A DNA stretch of 51,586 bases from Aeromonas tecta (GCF_000820185.1 NZ_CDCA01000039.1:175512-227097); one strand, 5' to 3'. Counted from the stretch's first letter, positions 16,219 through 25,921 are shown. Program-made: numbers and translations. The notes: a model not told the origin generated them from the letters alone.

Positions 16219-18279
16219 TTATTCAGAAAAGAGGTAGAAGGCCTTGGGCTTCTTCTCTACAGGCTCCTGCTCTTTGAGCAGCGCCTCCATCGCCTTTTCG
16301 GTGGGAACGGCCTTGAGCAGCTCCACCGCATCGGGGGCCTTGACCACTTCCACGGCCTTGGGTTCCACGGGGGCCTTGCCTGCCCAGCCGGAGCCGGAAC
16401 CCGCGCTGCCGCCTGCGTTGAGCTTGATGGCGGGCCCCACCAACTTGATGCCGCTCGGGTCGACTTTGACGAAGCTGCCGCCCCCCTTGAGGGTGATCTC
16501 GGCCCCCGCCTCCAGCACCAGCTTGTCCCCCACCTTGATATGCACCTCCTGCCCCGCCTGTACCAGCAGGGACTGCCCCAACTTCTGGTGCAGGGATGCA
16601 TCCACGGTGAGCGAATAGTCGCCCTTGACGTGATCCCGCTTTTCGCCGTTCACGGTGAGATGGTCATTGGCCTTGATGCGGGTCACCCGCTCATTGTCGA
16701 TGTCCCGGTGCTCATCGTGTTTGATGTGCCAGGCCGCATCGTTCTCAATCAGCAGATTCAGGTCTTTCTGACCGTGGATATAGATCTCTTCCTTGCCCGC
16801 CTGATCTTCGAAGCGCAGCTCGTTGAAGCCCTCCCCCTGGTGCGTCTCGGTGCGCAGCACGGTGCGGGTCTTGTTGGCCGGCAATTCATAAGGTGGACGG
16901 TTGGTGGCGTGATAGGTGCGACCGGTGATGATCGGCTGGTCCGGATCTCCTTCGAGGAAGCTCACTATGACCTCGTGGCCGATGCGCGGGATAGCCATCA
17001 TGCCGTACTGACCGCCAGCCCAGCCCTGACTCACCCGCACCCAGCAGGAGCTCTGATCGTTACTCGAGCCATAGCGGTCCCAGGGGAATTGCAGCTTCAC
17101 CCGGCCGTGCTCGTCGCAGTAGATCTCTTCCCCTTCCGGCCCCACCACGGTGGCGATTTGCGGGCCGTCTACCATGGGCTTGTGGGGTGCTTCCGGACTG
17201 CCGATGCGCGCGCGCCAACTGGTGTTCGCCTTCACCACCCCGAATTCGTTGTGATAGACAGTCGGACCGCTGCCTCCCTCCTCTTCCAGCGCCTGGGGCT
17301 GCGAGCCCACATGACTGATGCGCACGATTTGCCAGTCGGCATTGAGGCTGCCGTTCGGGTGTTCGGTGAGGGAAAAGTACTGACCCGGCAGCAGGGCCGC
17401 GCAGTTAGATTTGCCCTGGCCGGTGACCGCGTCATTGCGCAGGGCGTCGAGCCGATACTGGGCAAAGGCCTTGCCACTCGGGTCCAGCTTGTAGCGGCCC
17501 GGGGAGTCGAAGTGCTGGTAGGTATCTCGCTGATGTTCGAGTTCGGCGCCAAGCTTCTTGTGAGAGAGGCCATAGGCCGGAGTCTTGAAGCTGTAGTCTT
17601 TGAGCTCCACATCCGACGTCCGCACCGCTTCCCGATAGTGGAACTGGCGCACATAGGGCCCCTGCTCCAGCGAGCGGTTGCCGAGGTTGAAGAACAGCTC
17701 GGGGCCGGCGGTCAGGGCCGCCGCATCGTCGGCAAAAACGATACGATGCTTGCCCTGCTCGAATTCGTGGAAGTAGAAGAGCCCCTCTTCGGCGGCGAGC
17801 CGATTCACAAAATCGAGGTCCGTCTCCCGATACTGCACGCAATATTCCCTCTTGGCGTGCTCATTCTTGAGCGCGAAGGCGTAGTCGGTGATGCCGTGCT
17901 CTTGCAGCAAAATGGAGAGGATTTCGTTCGGCTTCTGGGCCTGGAAGATGCGGGAATTCTGACGAAGCCCCAGCCGCCATAGCGCCGGCTGCACCAACAG
18001 CTGGTAGCGAGTGCGGCGAAAGCCGCTGTCCCCTTGGGCAGCGTCGCTCACCACACCACAGACCCGCCGCTGCAGCTCGCCGTTGTACCACACCAAGAGC
18101 TCACAGGGCTGGTCCAGCACGGCGCCAAAGTCGACGTCCGGCTGGGGGCTAGCGAGTTCCAGTCTCAGCTGGAAGAGGCCGTTGAGCGCCTCTTCCAGCG
18201 CAAACTCGGCTACCACGAAGGTGTTCTCGGGCAGGGCCCCCACCTTGACGGTAAATTGTAATCCTGTGCTGTCTGCCAT
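16219..18279 (-). CDS. vgrG: T6SS spike protein VgrG (copy linked to the TseP-like effector)
   Basis: VgrG trimers cap the Hcp tube and carry effectors. The 686-aa protein has a gp27-like N-terminal half ([14 protein letters not shown] onward), an OB-fold/gp5 region with the typical [11 protein letters not shown] and [17 protein letters not shown] blocks, and a C-terminal beta-helix region (DUF2345-like, about 480-620). The last about 65 residues (from GSGSGWAGK) are unique: a Pro/Lys/Glu-rich tail ending [10 protein letters not shown], probably the docking site for the effector encoded 9 bases downstream. The body is nearly identical to the VgrG at 47.6-49.7 kb; only the tails diverge. There is no enzymatic extension. 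It follows the PAAR gene and shares its sigma-54 promoter. Confidence 0.95.
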   Translation of the reverse strand: MADSTGLQFTVKVGALPENTFVVAEFALEEALNGLFQLRLELASPQPDVDFGAVLDQPCELLVWYNGELQRRVCGVVSDAAQGDSGFRRTRYQLLVQPALWRLGLRQNSRIFQAQKPNEILSILLQEHGITDYAFALKNEHAKREYCVQYRETDLDFVNRLAAEEGLFYFHEFEQGKHRIVFADDAAALTAGPELFFNLGNRSLEQGPYVRQFHYREAVRTSDVELKDYSFKTPAYGLSHKKLGAELEHQRDTYQHFDSPGRYKLDPSGKAFAQYRLDALRNDAVTGQGKSNCAALLPGQYFSLTEHPNGSLNADWQIVRISHVGSQPQALEEEGGSGPTVYHNEFGVVKANTSWRARIGSPEAPHKPMVDGPQIATVVGPEGEEIYCDEHGRVKLQFPWDRYGSSNDQSSCWVRVSQGWAGGQYGMMAIPRIGHEVIVSFLEGDPDQPIITGRTYHATNRPPYELPANKTRTVLRTETHQGEGFNELRFEDQAGKEEIYIHGQKDLNLLIENDAAWHIKHDEHRDIDNERVTRIKANDHLTVNGEKRDHVKGDYSLTVDASLHQKLGQSLLVQAGQEVHIKVGDKLVLEAGAEITLKGGGSFVKVDPSGIKLVGPAIKLNAGGSAGSGSGWAGKAPVEPKAVEVVKAPDAVELLKAVPTEKAMEALLKEQEPVEKKPKAFYLFSE

Positions 18280-18289
18280 GGTCGGCTCC

Positions 18290-18577
18290 TTATCCTGCCT
18301 GCCCGCTGCCCGAACCTATGACCACGCCGCCGCAACCGATGGCGGTGCCGGTCACGGCGATGGGCTTGCCGTTCACCAGCACAGAGCCGACGCCCCCCGA
18401 GATGCTGCGCGGATGGGGAGGATTGTTGGGTTTGACATGGGGTGCCAGGGGATCCCCCTGACGGGCCACCGGCTTGCCATCGAGGAACACATTGGGGCTG
18501 GCGGCAATCACCGGGGAGGGGTGAAAGCCCTCGTGGTCGGTGCCGATGTCACCGAGCAATGCAATCGTGGGGCACAT
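18290..18577 (-). CDS. PAAR-domain spike tip protein
   Basis: A 95-aa PAAR-like protein that sharpens the VgrG tip. Repeated Gly/Pro/His-rich strands typical of the family are visible: [28 protein letters not shown] and [20 protein letters not shown]. The ATG at 18,577 has GGAG seven bases upstream and gives a normal PAAR N-terminus ([10 protein letters not shown]). The frame remains open to 18,703, but that part is the 5' leader between the sigma-54 promoter and the gene. It is the only PAAR gene in the window and probably serves both VgrG copies. Confidence 0.93.
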   Translation of the reverse strand: MCPTIALLGDIGTDHEGFHPSPVIAASPNVFLDGKPVARQGDPLAPHVKPNNPPHPRSISGGVGSVLVNGKPIAVTGTAIGCGGVVIGSGSGQAG

Positions 18578-18679
18578 CTGAATTCTCCGTGTGGGCAAAG
18601 GGTCGCCTTGGCGCATCCCCTGCCATGGCCCAGGCCCACCTGAGTGAACCTGAGCCGAGGAACCGCTGGAGAGGCTACT

Positions 18680-18697
18680 CAGCAGCCTCCATGCCAA
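18680..18697 (-). promoter_or_regulatory. Sigma-54 promoter of the PAAR-vgrG-effector operon
   Basis: Minus strand reads TTGGCATGGAGGCTGCTG. The -24 GG and -12 GC dinucleotides are exactly ten bases apart, and the -24 block TTGGCATG is identical to that at the hcp promoter. The predicted start near 18,670 gives a leader of about 93 bases before the PAAR ATG. VasH, encoded in the same cluster, is the expected activator. Confidence 0.8.
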
Positions 18698-18701
18698 CGC
18701 C

Positions 18702-18729
18702 ATGATTTAATAAACTGCTTTTAAATCAT
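18702..18729. promoter_or_regulatory. Inverted repeat just upstream of the PAAR sigma-54 promoter
   Basis: ATGATTTAA (18,702-18,710) and TTAAATCAT (18,721-18,729) form a perfect 9-bp inverted repeat with a 10-base spacer. It lies immediately above the -24 element, centred about 45 bases before the predicted start. It may bind VasH or another regulator; a cruciform or chance AT-rich dyad is possible. Confidence 0.45.
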
Positions 18730-18795
18730 TGCATTACCTTTTAGCTTTCGGACGTTAGCCGTTCAGGCTGCAACAACTTGCCCGCAGCAGCACAA

Positions 18796-18856
18796 ACACA
18801 ATAAAAATTGTGTATCAGGCAGTTTATTTATCTGCCTTTTGCGCAATTTTTTGCGC
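18796..18856. other. Three small hairpins between vasL and the PAAR operon promoter
   Basis: Stems are ACACAAT/ATTGTGT (18,796-18,813), AGGCAG/CTGCCT (18,817-18,837) and GCGCAA/TTGCGC (18,841-18,856). They start about 12 bases past the vasL stop. None is a textbook terminator in the minus direction, but together they may separate the structural operon from the PAAR operon. Confidence 0.4.
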
Positions 18857-18868
18857 GGGTCGGCACGT

Positions 18869-20296
18869 TCAACCGCCGACATTGCCCTGCTGCAACTGAT
18901 AGAGACGAACATTGAGCGCCTTCAAGTCGTTCTCCAGCCCCTTGAGATCCGCCGCCGTGATGGGCTCCTGAGCCGCCTTGCGCGCCTCGAGCTCACTCAG
19001 GCGCAGGCTGAACGGGATGTTTTGCATCAGATTTTTCTGCACCTCGTAGAGCTGGGACTTGAGGTAGGAGATGGTCACCGTCTTGCGCTGGCGCTCCAGC
19101 TCCAGCAGCTGATCGAGCAAGGCATCCACTCCGGCGCGGGCATCCAGATAGGTCGGCACGCTGATGGGCTCCCCTTGCTGACCGGCCAGCGCGTTCTGCC
19201 ACTGCTTGTCCAGCGCCTTCACCGCCAGCGAATCGGGGTAGAGCATCAGCAGCGAGCTACGCAGCCCCTCGCCATAGCGGTAACCATCGAGGGGCGAAGA
19301 CTGCTCCAGGCGAGCAAGCTGGCCTTGATAACGCGCCACCAGCTCGCTCTCCATCCCTTGCAGGGTCTGCTCCCCCAGCACGATGCGGGCCTGGCGAATG
19401 TCGTCATAGCTGAGTGCCCGCGGCAACTCGGTGGCGGGTTGTTGCAGACGCTGGGCGGCCAGCAACTTTGCCTCTTGCTGATGTTGCCAGCCAAACCAGG
19501 CCATCACCGGCAGGGCGCAACTGAGCAGGCCACAGCCAAACCAGAACCAGGCGGGACGCTGTCGACGGTGTTGCTCAATCTTGAGCACCGTCGGTTTGAC
19601 CTGCCCCTTCTCGCGGCCGATCAATATGCTGCCCTGGGGCAGGTGCTGCGCCGCGGAAGATGACGAGGCTCCGTCGTGCTCCATGTCGGCCTTGAAGAAC
19701 ACCATGGGCGGGATCTGCAGCTCCTCTTTGAGGCCAGGCTCATCGGAGACGATGACGATCTCGGCCTCATCGAACAGATGGGTGTAACCCTCGATGAAGT
19801 GCACCAGGTTCTCGACCCGGGGAATGCGACTTAGGCCGGCGTTGTGCAGCTTCTCGTTGATGAGTTGCAGCGCCCGCTCGCAGCGATAGACCAGCCGCTT
19901 GTCCTCGTGGCTGATCTGGTACTGGCGGATCACGTCGCTGATGCGGGCGATGAACCAGTCCAGCATTTCGATGCGGGCCCGCTCCTGCTGCACCGGCGGC
20001 CAGAAGCTGTCCCACTGGGTCACGATGAGGTTGGCCAAAAACTCGCAACCCTCGGTGAAGCCGCTCAAGCCCTGCAGCCGTGAGCGCGCCAGGGTGAAAT
20101 AGATGGCGGTCTGCAGATCCACGCCGTGTTTTTCGAAGATCTGGCTGGCGAGCTGATGGATCCGGTGCCAGTCCACCTCGGGGCGGGAGGCATGGCTGAG
20201 CTTGTTGATTTCGGCACGCAGCGCCTCGTACTCCGGCAACATCCTGGGGTCGCGCCCCACTTTCAGTGCCTGCTGGCCTTGCTGGTTGTTTGACAT
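18869..20296 (-). CDS. vasL: T6SS accessory protein VasL (ImpA_N plus VasL domain)
   Basis: VasL is a TssA-related inner-membrane-associated component found in V. cholerae-type clusters, where it is placed after tssM. The 475-aa product has an N-terminal ImpA-type region (VGRDPRMLPEYEALRAEINK and the conserved GLSGFTEGCEFLANLI, QWDSFWPP), one membrane segment around residue 250-270 (WFWFGCGLLSCALPVMAWF) and a helical C-terminal domain. I start at ATG 20,296, preceded by GGAA. An in-frame ATG at 20,326 would place the start inside a GC-rich hairpin and add a non-conserved peptide. The gene ends the structural operon. Role as a sheath-polymerisation factor of the TssA class is inferred from related proteins. 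Confidence 0.88.
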   Translation of the reverse strand: MSNNQQGQQALKVGRDPRMLPEYEALRAEINKLSHASRPEVDWHRIHQLASQIFEKHGVDLQTAIYFTLARSRLQGLSGFTEGCEFLANLIVTQWDSFWPPVQQERARIEMLDWFIARISDVIRQYQISHEDKRLVYRCERALQLINEKLHNAGLSRIPRVENLVHFIEGYTHLFDEAEIVIVSDEPGLKEELQIPPMVFFKADMEHDGASSSSAAQHLPQGSILIGREKGQVKPTVLKIEQHRRQRPAWFWFGCGLLSCALPVMAWFGWQHQQEAKLLAAQRLQQPATELPRALSYDDIRQARIVLGEQTLQGMESELVARYQGQLARLEQSSPLDGYRYGEGLRSSLLMLYPDSLAVKALDKQWQNALAGQQGEPISVPTYLDARAGVDALLDQLLELERQRKTVTISYLKSQLYEVQKNLMQNIPFSLRLSELEARKAAQEPITAADLKGLENDLKALNVRLYQLQQGNVGG

Positions 20297-20313
20297 GGCT
20301 GTTTCCAAAACGG

Positions 20314-20333
20314 CGGGGGCAAGCATGCCCCCG
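20314..20333 (-). other. GC-rich hairpin between tssM and vasL
   Basis: A 7-bp stem (CGGGGGC pairing with GCCCCCG, loop of six) sits in the short tssM-vasL spacer with no T-run after it. It could modulate vasL translation or mRNA decay. Confidence 0.45.
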
Positions 20334-20339
20334 GCTTCA

Positions 20340-23300
20340 TCAATAGAGGGATTCGGGCAGCTTGAACTGACTGAACAGGCCGCCGGTGAAGGGGTTCTGC
20401 GCGCTGTCGGTGTAAACGCGATAGGTCATGGAGCCCTGATCCACCGGGAAGCGCACATCGAAGGTGGCCTCGTTGACCTGGGTCAGCTCCCCCTTGTCCA
20501 TCAGCCGGAACATGGCCCAGGGGCCGACGAAGCCTTCGCTGCGCGGGGAGCGCTCGCGGGCGGCCGGCACCAGGGTTATCTTGCTCTCGGCCCCGTCACG
20601 CATGGTGTTGGGCCACACCAGCGGGATCTTGGTGCGCCGGCCGTGGGCATATTCCAGCAACTGGCCGTCCAGGTTCAGCACGCTGCGCCGCTTGTTGGCG
20701 GTGAGCTCGATGGGTTCCAAGGCAAACTGCACCTCCAGGTTGCCCTGCTGGCTGAAGAAGATCTGGCGGATGCGGGCGGCGCGATCGAGCTGTTTCACCA
20801 GCTCGGTCTGGATCGGCGAGCTGAGCTCCCCTTCCATCAGGCCGCTCTCCACCATGGGTTTGAGGTTGACCTGATAGAAGCTGTCCAGGGTGCCACCCGG
20901 TGCAAAGAAACGCTCCATCTCGGACAGCGGCACGTCCTTGGACGACCCCGGCTCGAACGGGTAGCGACCCGCCAGCTGGCTGTTGAAGGGGGCCAGCACC
21001 TTGTCCTGCCACTCTTGATTCAGAGAAGACATGGCCAGATCCACCACCAGCCGCGAGCTCTGCTCGGAGAGCTGCCCCACCCAGCGATCCAGCGGCGCCG
21101 GCAGGCCGCGAGCATATTGCTGCAGCGCAAACACGGGGTCGGCGTACTTGTTGGTCAACCGCAGTTGCACCGCTTTCAAGGCAGACTGGCCCGGCTCGGT
21201 GGCGTTGACGATGAGCTCCAGATAGTGCTGCAACTCCACCAGCTTCTGGTTCACCTCCTGGATGAGGGGCCCCTGTTCACCACGGCCCGCCAGTGCGGCG
21301 TTGGTTGTCATGAAGGGACGCCCGATACGGGCGGTGATGGCCTGGGCCGGATCCTCTTCCACGTCGGAAAGCTTGCGGATGCGGGTGTTGTCATCGAGCG
21401 CAGCCAAGACCCGCTGGAACGGTTGATCGTTGCCGGTGATGGCGGTCAGCACATCCAGCGCCTGCTCCGGACTGGATAAGGTCTGCACGTCCAGATTGGT
21501 CAGCAGGTTCTGCCACTGGTTGACGTAATCGGTAACATAGCGCTCATTGACCTGGCGGGTGATCTCCTTGCGATCCGCCTCGCTCAGCTGACTCAGCTTG
21601 CGCTGACCCAGCACCCAGGCATCCATGGCAGTGAGATCGATCAGTGCTTTGTCTTGTTTGAGGAAGAAATCACTGAAACCAGGCCAGGTCAGCAGGCGTG
21701 GTACCTGCCCCGCCTGCTCACTGCGCAGGGCAAAGACGGTGTCGAAGGTCGGCCCCACCTCGTCGCGCACGTTGAGATCCGGCGGCAACTGATCCCCTGC
21801 TTTCACTACCAGGTTCTGATAGACCCGCTGATACATGGGCAACTTGCCAAGCTCGCGCTGGGCGCCGTACACCGGCTCCTTGAAGGGCACGAAGGCGGTG
21901 ATGGCGGCCTGATCCTTGGCCACCCTGGCCCCATACCAGTCGGTGTGCGCCAGGGCGTAGTCCAGATGCCCCATCAGCTGCTCCTGCACCGGCCCCTGAC
22001 CCGGGAAGGCCTTCTGCCAGCGGCTCGCCATGTATTGCTCCACCAGCTCCTTGTTACGACCGGAGGCATCGTCCAGCATCCGCATCACCCTCAGGATGGA
22101 GAGCTTCTCCTCGCTGCCGGCCGGTGCCTGTTCAAGATCGTCCAGCAGGCCCTGCATCTGGGCGGGCAAGAAGCGCAGACTCAGCAGTTGCAGGTAAGAG
22201 CCTTCCACGTAGGGGCCGATCTCGTCCCCCTGATAGAGGCCAAGATCGGCCACCAGCGGGGTACGTTCGCGGTAGTTGCCAAAGGAGAGGGTCGCCTCGC
22301 GAATGAGGTTCAGGCGTGGCAGCTGGCTCACCCCGAAGGCGTGATCATCGGTCAGCTCGCGGGTACTGGTGAAGGCCTGGGCCTTGGTCAGCACGTTGCG
22401 ACCGGCCTCTTCGTTGACCCGATAGAAATGGTGCCAACCGCCGATCAGCGCCGCCGAGAACAGCGCCAGACAGCCAAGACCTATGGTCATGCGGCGACGG
22501 CGATAGAGGGTATGAAGCCGGTTTTCCCCGGCCAGATGGGCCTCGGGGAAGATGATGCCGGAGAACAATTTTCGCACGAAATAGGTGTTGGACTCCCCGC
22601 GCAGGGCCGAGTGAATGGGCTCTGGCAGGTTGTAGCGGCGGGAGGCCGCCTGGGCGAACGCATCGAACGGCACCCCTTGCTGATAGACGGAGCTGATATA
22701 GACCCCGCGCACCAGCAGCGGCTTGCTCTCCTCTATTGCCAGGGTTTCGTCGAGCAGGCTGGTCACATAATCCTTGAGGCCCGCCAGCTGGCGCACGAAG
22801 GAGAAGAGCGCGCTGCGCTGACCGGCATCGAGCCTGGCCAACATCAGCTCGGGCAGGTTCTGGTTGAGGTTGTCCACCCACTGATCCCAGAACTGAGCCA
22901 GCTCCTGCTGCCAGCCATCGCCATCGGTCGGGTTGAAGGTCACCCCCAACACAGCCTCGCGGGCCTCTTTGTCGAGTTGCTCATACACCACGTCGAAGCC
23001 ACGCAGCAGATCGAGCTTGGTGAAGGTGACATAGAGCGGCAACCGGGTGTTCATGGTGGCCGACACCTCCTGCAGGCGCGAGCGCATCAGCTGGGCATAG
23101 GCCTTGCGTTCGGCCACACTGGCGTGGGAGAGCCAGGCCAAGTCCACCGTCAGCACCAGGCCGTTGAGGGGCTGGCGACGACGGTGCTCACTGAGCCAGT
23201 TCAGCAGATGCAGCCAGAGTCGCTCGTGCTTGCGCGCCAGCGGATCCAGCTCGGGTTCGGATTGGGACAATAGCTCACCTGCGGGATCCAGCATCACCGC

Positions 23301-23831
23301 CTGCTCCCCCAACCAGCAGTCGATCAGCTGATCCTGCGCCACGTCCCTGAGTTCGGTATCGAGTCTCGGGTTGAGTTTGTTGGCCGGGTTGGCGCGGTGG
23401 ATCAGACTGCTCTTGCCGCTGCCGGGCAACCCCAGCACCAGATACCAGGGCATGGCGTAGAGCGCCCCTTTGCCGAGGTGCTCATTGAGGGCCTGCAACC
23501 AGCGATTGAGAAACAGCGTCTGCCGATCGATGAGTCCTTTTACCGGATCCTGCTCCAGCACGACCTCATGCTGACGCTCGGCCTTGAGCTGTTGCATCTT
23601 GCGCCACATGCGCCAGGAGAGCACCCCCAGCAGCAGCCAGAGCCAGAGCAGGGTGAATACCACCCGGCCCCACAGCGGTTCGAACGGCTTGGCCTCCCGG
23701 ATCTCGAGGCGAGGGCCGAGCCACCACACCAGGATCAGGGCAAGGGCCCAGAGCACCGTACCGAGCAGAGGCCAGGAGGGTTTCAATTTCGGCAGCTGCT
23801 GCCGCAGAAAGGTAAAGATGGTCTTGAACAT
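20340..23831 (-). CDS. tssM: T6SS inner membrane core protein TssM (VasK/IcmF)
   Basis: TssM forms the membrane-spanning core with TssL and TssJ and contacts the outer membrane lipoprotein. The 1163-aa protein has two N-terminal helices (about residues 20-40 and 57-73), a cytoplasmic domain with P-loop GLPGSGKSS (about 134-142), a third helix near 445-465 (GLGCLALFSAALIGGW) and a long periplasmic part with the IcmF-related and C-terminal domains (for example LVWPNTMRDGAESKITL). The Walker A motif is intact, unlike in some TssM proteins. I chose ATG 23,831; a TTG at 23,846 is possible but leaves no space for its ribosome binding site. Confidence 0.95.
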   Translation of the reverse strand: MFKTIFTFLRQQLPKLKPSWPLLGTVLWALALILVWWLGPRLEIREAKPFEPLWGRVVFTLLWLWLLLGVLSWRMWRKMQQLKAERQHEVVLEQDPVKGLIDRQTLFLNRWLQALNEHLGKGALYAMPWYLVLGLPGSGKSSLIHRANPANKLNPRLDTELRDVAQDQLIDCWLGEQAVMLDPAGELLSQSEPELDPLARKHERLWLHLLNWLSEHRRRQPLNGLVLTVDLAWLSHASVAERKAYAQLMRSRLQEVSATMNTRLPLYVTFTKLDLLRGFDVVYEQLDKEAREAVLGVTFNPTDGDGWQQELAQFWDQWVDNLNQNLPELMLARLDAGQRSALFSFVRQLAGLKDYVTSLLDETLAIEESKPLLVRGVYISSVYQQGVPFDAFAQAASRRYNLPEPIHSALRGESNTYFVRKLFSGIIFPEAHLAGENRLHTLYRRRRMTIGLGCLALFSAALIGGWHHFYRVNEEAGRNVLTKAQAFTSTRELTDDHAFGVSQLPRLNLIREATLSFGNYRERTPLVADLGLYQGDEIGPYVEGSYLQLLSLRFLPAQMQGLLDDLEQAPAGSEEKLSILRVMRMLDDASGRNKELVEQYMASRWQKAFPGQGPVQEQLMGHLDYALAHTDWYGARVAKDQAAITAFVPFKEPVYGAQRELGKLPMYQRVYQNLVVKAGDQLPPDLNVRDEVGPTFDTVFALRSEQAGQVPRLLTWPGFSDFFLKQDKALIDLTAMDAWVLGQRKLSQLSEADRKEITRQVNERYVTDYVNQWQNLLTNLDVQTLSSPEQALDVLTAITGNDQPFQRVLAALDDNTRIRKLSDVEEDPAQAITARIGRPFMTTNAALAGRGEQGPLIQEVNQKLVELQHYLELIVNATEPGQSALKAVQLRLTNKYADPVFALQQYARGLPAPLDRWVGQLSEQSSRLVVDLAMSSLNQEWQDKVLAPFNSQLAGRYPFEPGSSKDVPLSEMERFFAPGGTLDSFYQVNLKPMVESGLMEGELSSPIQTELVKQLDRAARIRQIFFSQQGNLEVQFALEPIELTANKRRSVLNLDGQLLEYAHGRRTKIPLVWPNTMRDGAESKITLVPAARERSPRSEGFVGPWAMFRLMDKGELTQVNEATFDVRFPVDQGSMTYRVYTDSAQNPFTGGLFSQFKLPESLY

Positions 23832-23861
23832 AAGATTGTGATTCAACTCCGACTCAATGAC

Positions 23862-25283
23862 TCATTTCGACAGCGGGGCCGCCTGGTGTTCCAGACGGCT
23901 GACCAATCCAGGTTCCCATTGCGCCAATCCAAGGCGACTTGCCTCTTGCCACAAGTGTTGATAGTGCTGGCGAGCCAGCGAATTCATGCCTTCCTGCGCC
24001 AGCAGCTCCGCCTGCACCAACTGGGCATGGAAGCGGGCTCTGGGCTCCTTCAACTGCGTCATGCGTTCATCCAGCAGGGTCAAGGCCGCGGCCATGCCCT
24101 GCTCGCCGTGACGCAGGGCAACCTCCTCGGCCAGGCTGCTGTCATCATCGCTCCCCGCCCCGCCCCGAGAGGGTTGCAGCCAGCGGCTGCAGTCAGCGCT
24201 GAGAAAGGGGCTGCCATCGCTAAAGCCGAGATCCCGCAGGGCCGGCAAGCGCTGCAAGAAACCATCGAGCTCCTGGGCGATGGCCTGGGCCGGTACGCCA
24301 AACCCCAGCTTGTCCGCCACCTGAGCCGAGAGCTGATGCCCCTCGAACCAGTAGGGCGCCAGGGTCAGGCTCTGCTCGATCCGCTGCCAGAGCGCCAGAT
24401 CCGGGGCGGCCATGGCGGCGCGGTATTCGTCCACCATGTCCACCGACATGGGCGCCAGCTGGGTTTTGTTACCCGGGCCGCTCATCGGCGGCGTGGTGAT
24501 CCCGGCCCAGATCGCGTGGCGGCGCAGACGATAACCCACCGCCGCCTCCGGCTGCCGCTCGATGAGCAACTCCGCCACCTTGAGCTGGGTTTGGCGCCAG
24601 GCACGGTCGTTGGAACTGTCGATCTCGATGCCCGCCACCTTGCTGCCACCACTGAGCACCATGGCGCCACTCGCGGCGCCCTGGCCGGCATGGGCACTCA
24701 CCGCGCCAGACGACTCGCCCTGATCAGCCTGCGCCTGGGCAACCTGCTGGCGCTGGGCCCGCCGCAGCCCCATCAATAGCGGATCGAGCAATTCCCCCTT
24801 GTCCGGGCACTGCACCAGCCAACAGGCCCCAAGCTGCTCGGCCTGGGTCAGCAACTGCGCCAGCTCGGCCGCCGAGGCACTCTCGCTCACCCGCGCCAAG
24901 GCCCCTTCGAAGCGCTTGACGATCTGCACCATCAGCCGCTGCTTCTGGCTGGCATTGCCGGGCCAGGCCAGCAACCAATAGGCGCGGATCCAGGACTCCA
25001 GCAGGCTGAGTGCGGCCCCCATGGGGGTCGCCTTGGCCGGGTGTTGCAGGCAACGCAGCAACTGGGCCAGCACCCGCATGTCCTTGGTACGCGTCTCCAA
25101 GAGGCCAAGGCAGGCCTCAGCCACCGCATTGAGATCCACTTGGGAGTGAGCCAAGGATCCCAGCTTGACCAGTTCGGTCTCCACATAGTCCCAGCGCGGT
25201 TCATCGGCCAGCACGGCGCTCTTTATCTGTTCATCCGGCAAGCTGGCCAGCAGGCGGGTACACCAGGGGTGTTGATAGCTCAT
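23862..25283 (-). CDS. tssA: T6SS baseplate/sheath assembly protein TssA (VasJ)
   Basis: TssA caps the growing sheath or organises the baseplate. The 473-aa product begins with the ImpA_N-type domain (HPWCTRLLASLPDEQIK; DMRVLAQLLRCLQH; GAALSLLESWIRAYWLLAWP). A variable linker follows, then a VasJ-type C-terminal domain (RWLQPSRGG onward, including RFHAQLVQAELLAQEG). Start ATG 25,283 has AGGGGA a few bases upstream; a GTG at 25,304 inside the previous gene is less likely. Order vasI-tssA-tssM is the same as in V. cholerae. Confidence 0.92.
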   Translation of the reverse strand: MSYQHPWCTRLLASLPDEQIKSAVLADEPRWDYVETELVKLGSLAHSQVDLNAVAEACLGLLETRTKDMRVLAQLLRCLQHPAKATPMGAALSLLESWIRAYWLLAWPGNASQKQRLMVQIVKRFEGALARVSESASAAELAQLLTQAEQLGACWLVQCPDKGELLDPLLMGLRRAQRQQVAQAQADQGESSGAVSAHAGQGAASGAMVLSGGSKVAGIEIDSSNDRAWRQTQLKVAELLIERQPEAAVGYRLRRHAIWAGITTPPMSGPGNKTQLAPMSVDMVDEYRAAMAAPDLALWQRIEQSLTLAPYWFEGHQLSAQVADKLGFGVPAQAIAQELDGFLQRLPALRDLGFSDGSPFLSADCSRWLQPSRGGAGSDDDSSLAEEVALRHGEQGMAAALTLLDERMTQLKEPRARFHAQLVQAELLAQEGMNSLARQHYQHLWQEASRLGLAQWEPGLVSRLEHQAAPLSK

Positions 25284-25291
25284 GGTTTCCC

Positions 25292-25921
25292 CTACCAGCG
25301 ACACTGCTGACGCAGCGGAGCCAGTGCCTCTTTCAAACCACTCAGATCGACGCGCAGCAAGACGCCGTTCGCAGTCTGAGCCTGAGTGCCGTTGTCGGCC
25401 CGCACCTGCAATTCACGATGACCCAGCCAGCGCTTGAGCTCCTCGATGGCGGGCAAGCCGCGACCGTATTCGAGCAGCAGCCCCCGATCCCGGATAAACC
25501 AGCTCTGGGCACTGCGGCTGGGCTCACCATCGAGCTCAAGCTGCACCCCCTCACCGATCCAGGGGCTATCAAGCCGCAGCCGGATGTGGGTGATGCTGTC
25601 GACACAGCCGATGGAGAGCGTCGCCCCGCGCAGGGCCGGGCGGGTCAGGATCTCGCTGCCACGGCTCGCATCGGTTTGCAGCAAGAAGGGGGGACTGTCC
25701 GGGGTGCGGCTCTGCTCCTGATCCCAGATGGCCTGCCAGGCGGCAGACTTGGCCACGCCGGCGACGGGGGCCAGGCTAGCGTTGCTACCCAGGGCGTCAT
25801 AGCAGGCCAGCCGGATCAGCGGCGACGGCTCACGCCGGCACTGCTGCCAGCCCGTCATGTCCAGTTGCGGTGCACCACTGGCGGTGGCCAGCAGCAGCGG
25901 CAAGAGGCTGAATGCGCCCAT
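25292..25921 (-). CDS. vasI: T6SS-associated protein VasI
   Basis: VasI is a conserved periplasmic-type protein of V. cholerae-like clusters, with no established biochemical activity. The 209-aa protein starts with a probable signal peptide ([19 protein letters not shown]). It has conserved Cys residues in QQCRREPSPLIRLACYDALG, SIGCVD and the C-terminal RQQCRW, which may form disulfides. The CYD motif with a following short linker is typical of VasI/TagO family proteins. The ATG overlaps the vasH stop by one base (TGATG); the stop lies just before tssA. Confidence 0.9.
   Translation of the reverse strand: MGAFSLLPLLLATASGAPQLDMTGWQQCRREPSPLIRLACYDALGSNASLAPVAGVAKSAAWQAIWDQEQSRTPDSPPFLLQTDASRGSEILTRPALRGATLSIGCVDSITHIRLRLDSPWIGEGVQLELDGEPSRSAQSWFIRDRGLLLEYGRGLPAIEELKRWLGHRELQVRADNGTQAQTANGVLLRVDLSGLKEALAPLRQQCRW

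Noticed and set aside
15763..17982. Rightward open frame of 739 codons antisense to vgrG and the effector
   Set aside because: Covers two certain genes on the opposite strand; the translated sequence is low in domain-like features, so it is a codon-bias shadow. The same frame reappears opposite the second vgrG simply because the genes are near copies.
18578..18703. N-terminal extension of the PAAR protein
   Set aside because: The frame is open, but the extension overlaps the predicted sigma-54 promoter and leader, is not PAAR-like, and a good ribosome binding site precedes the internal ATG at 18,577.
21654..23273. Rightward open frame of 539 codons antisense to tssM
   Set aside because: Shadow of tssM in a GC-rich region.
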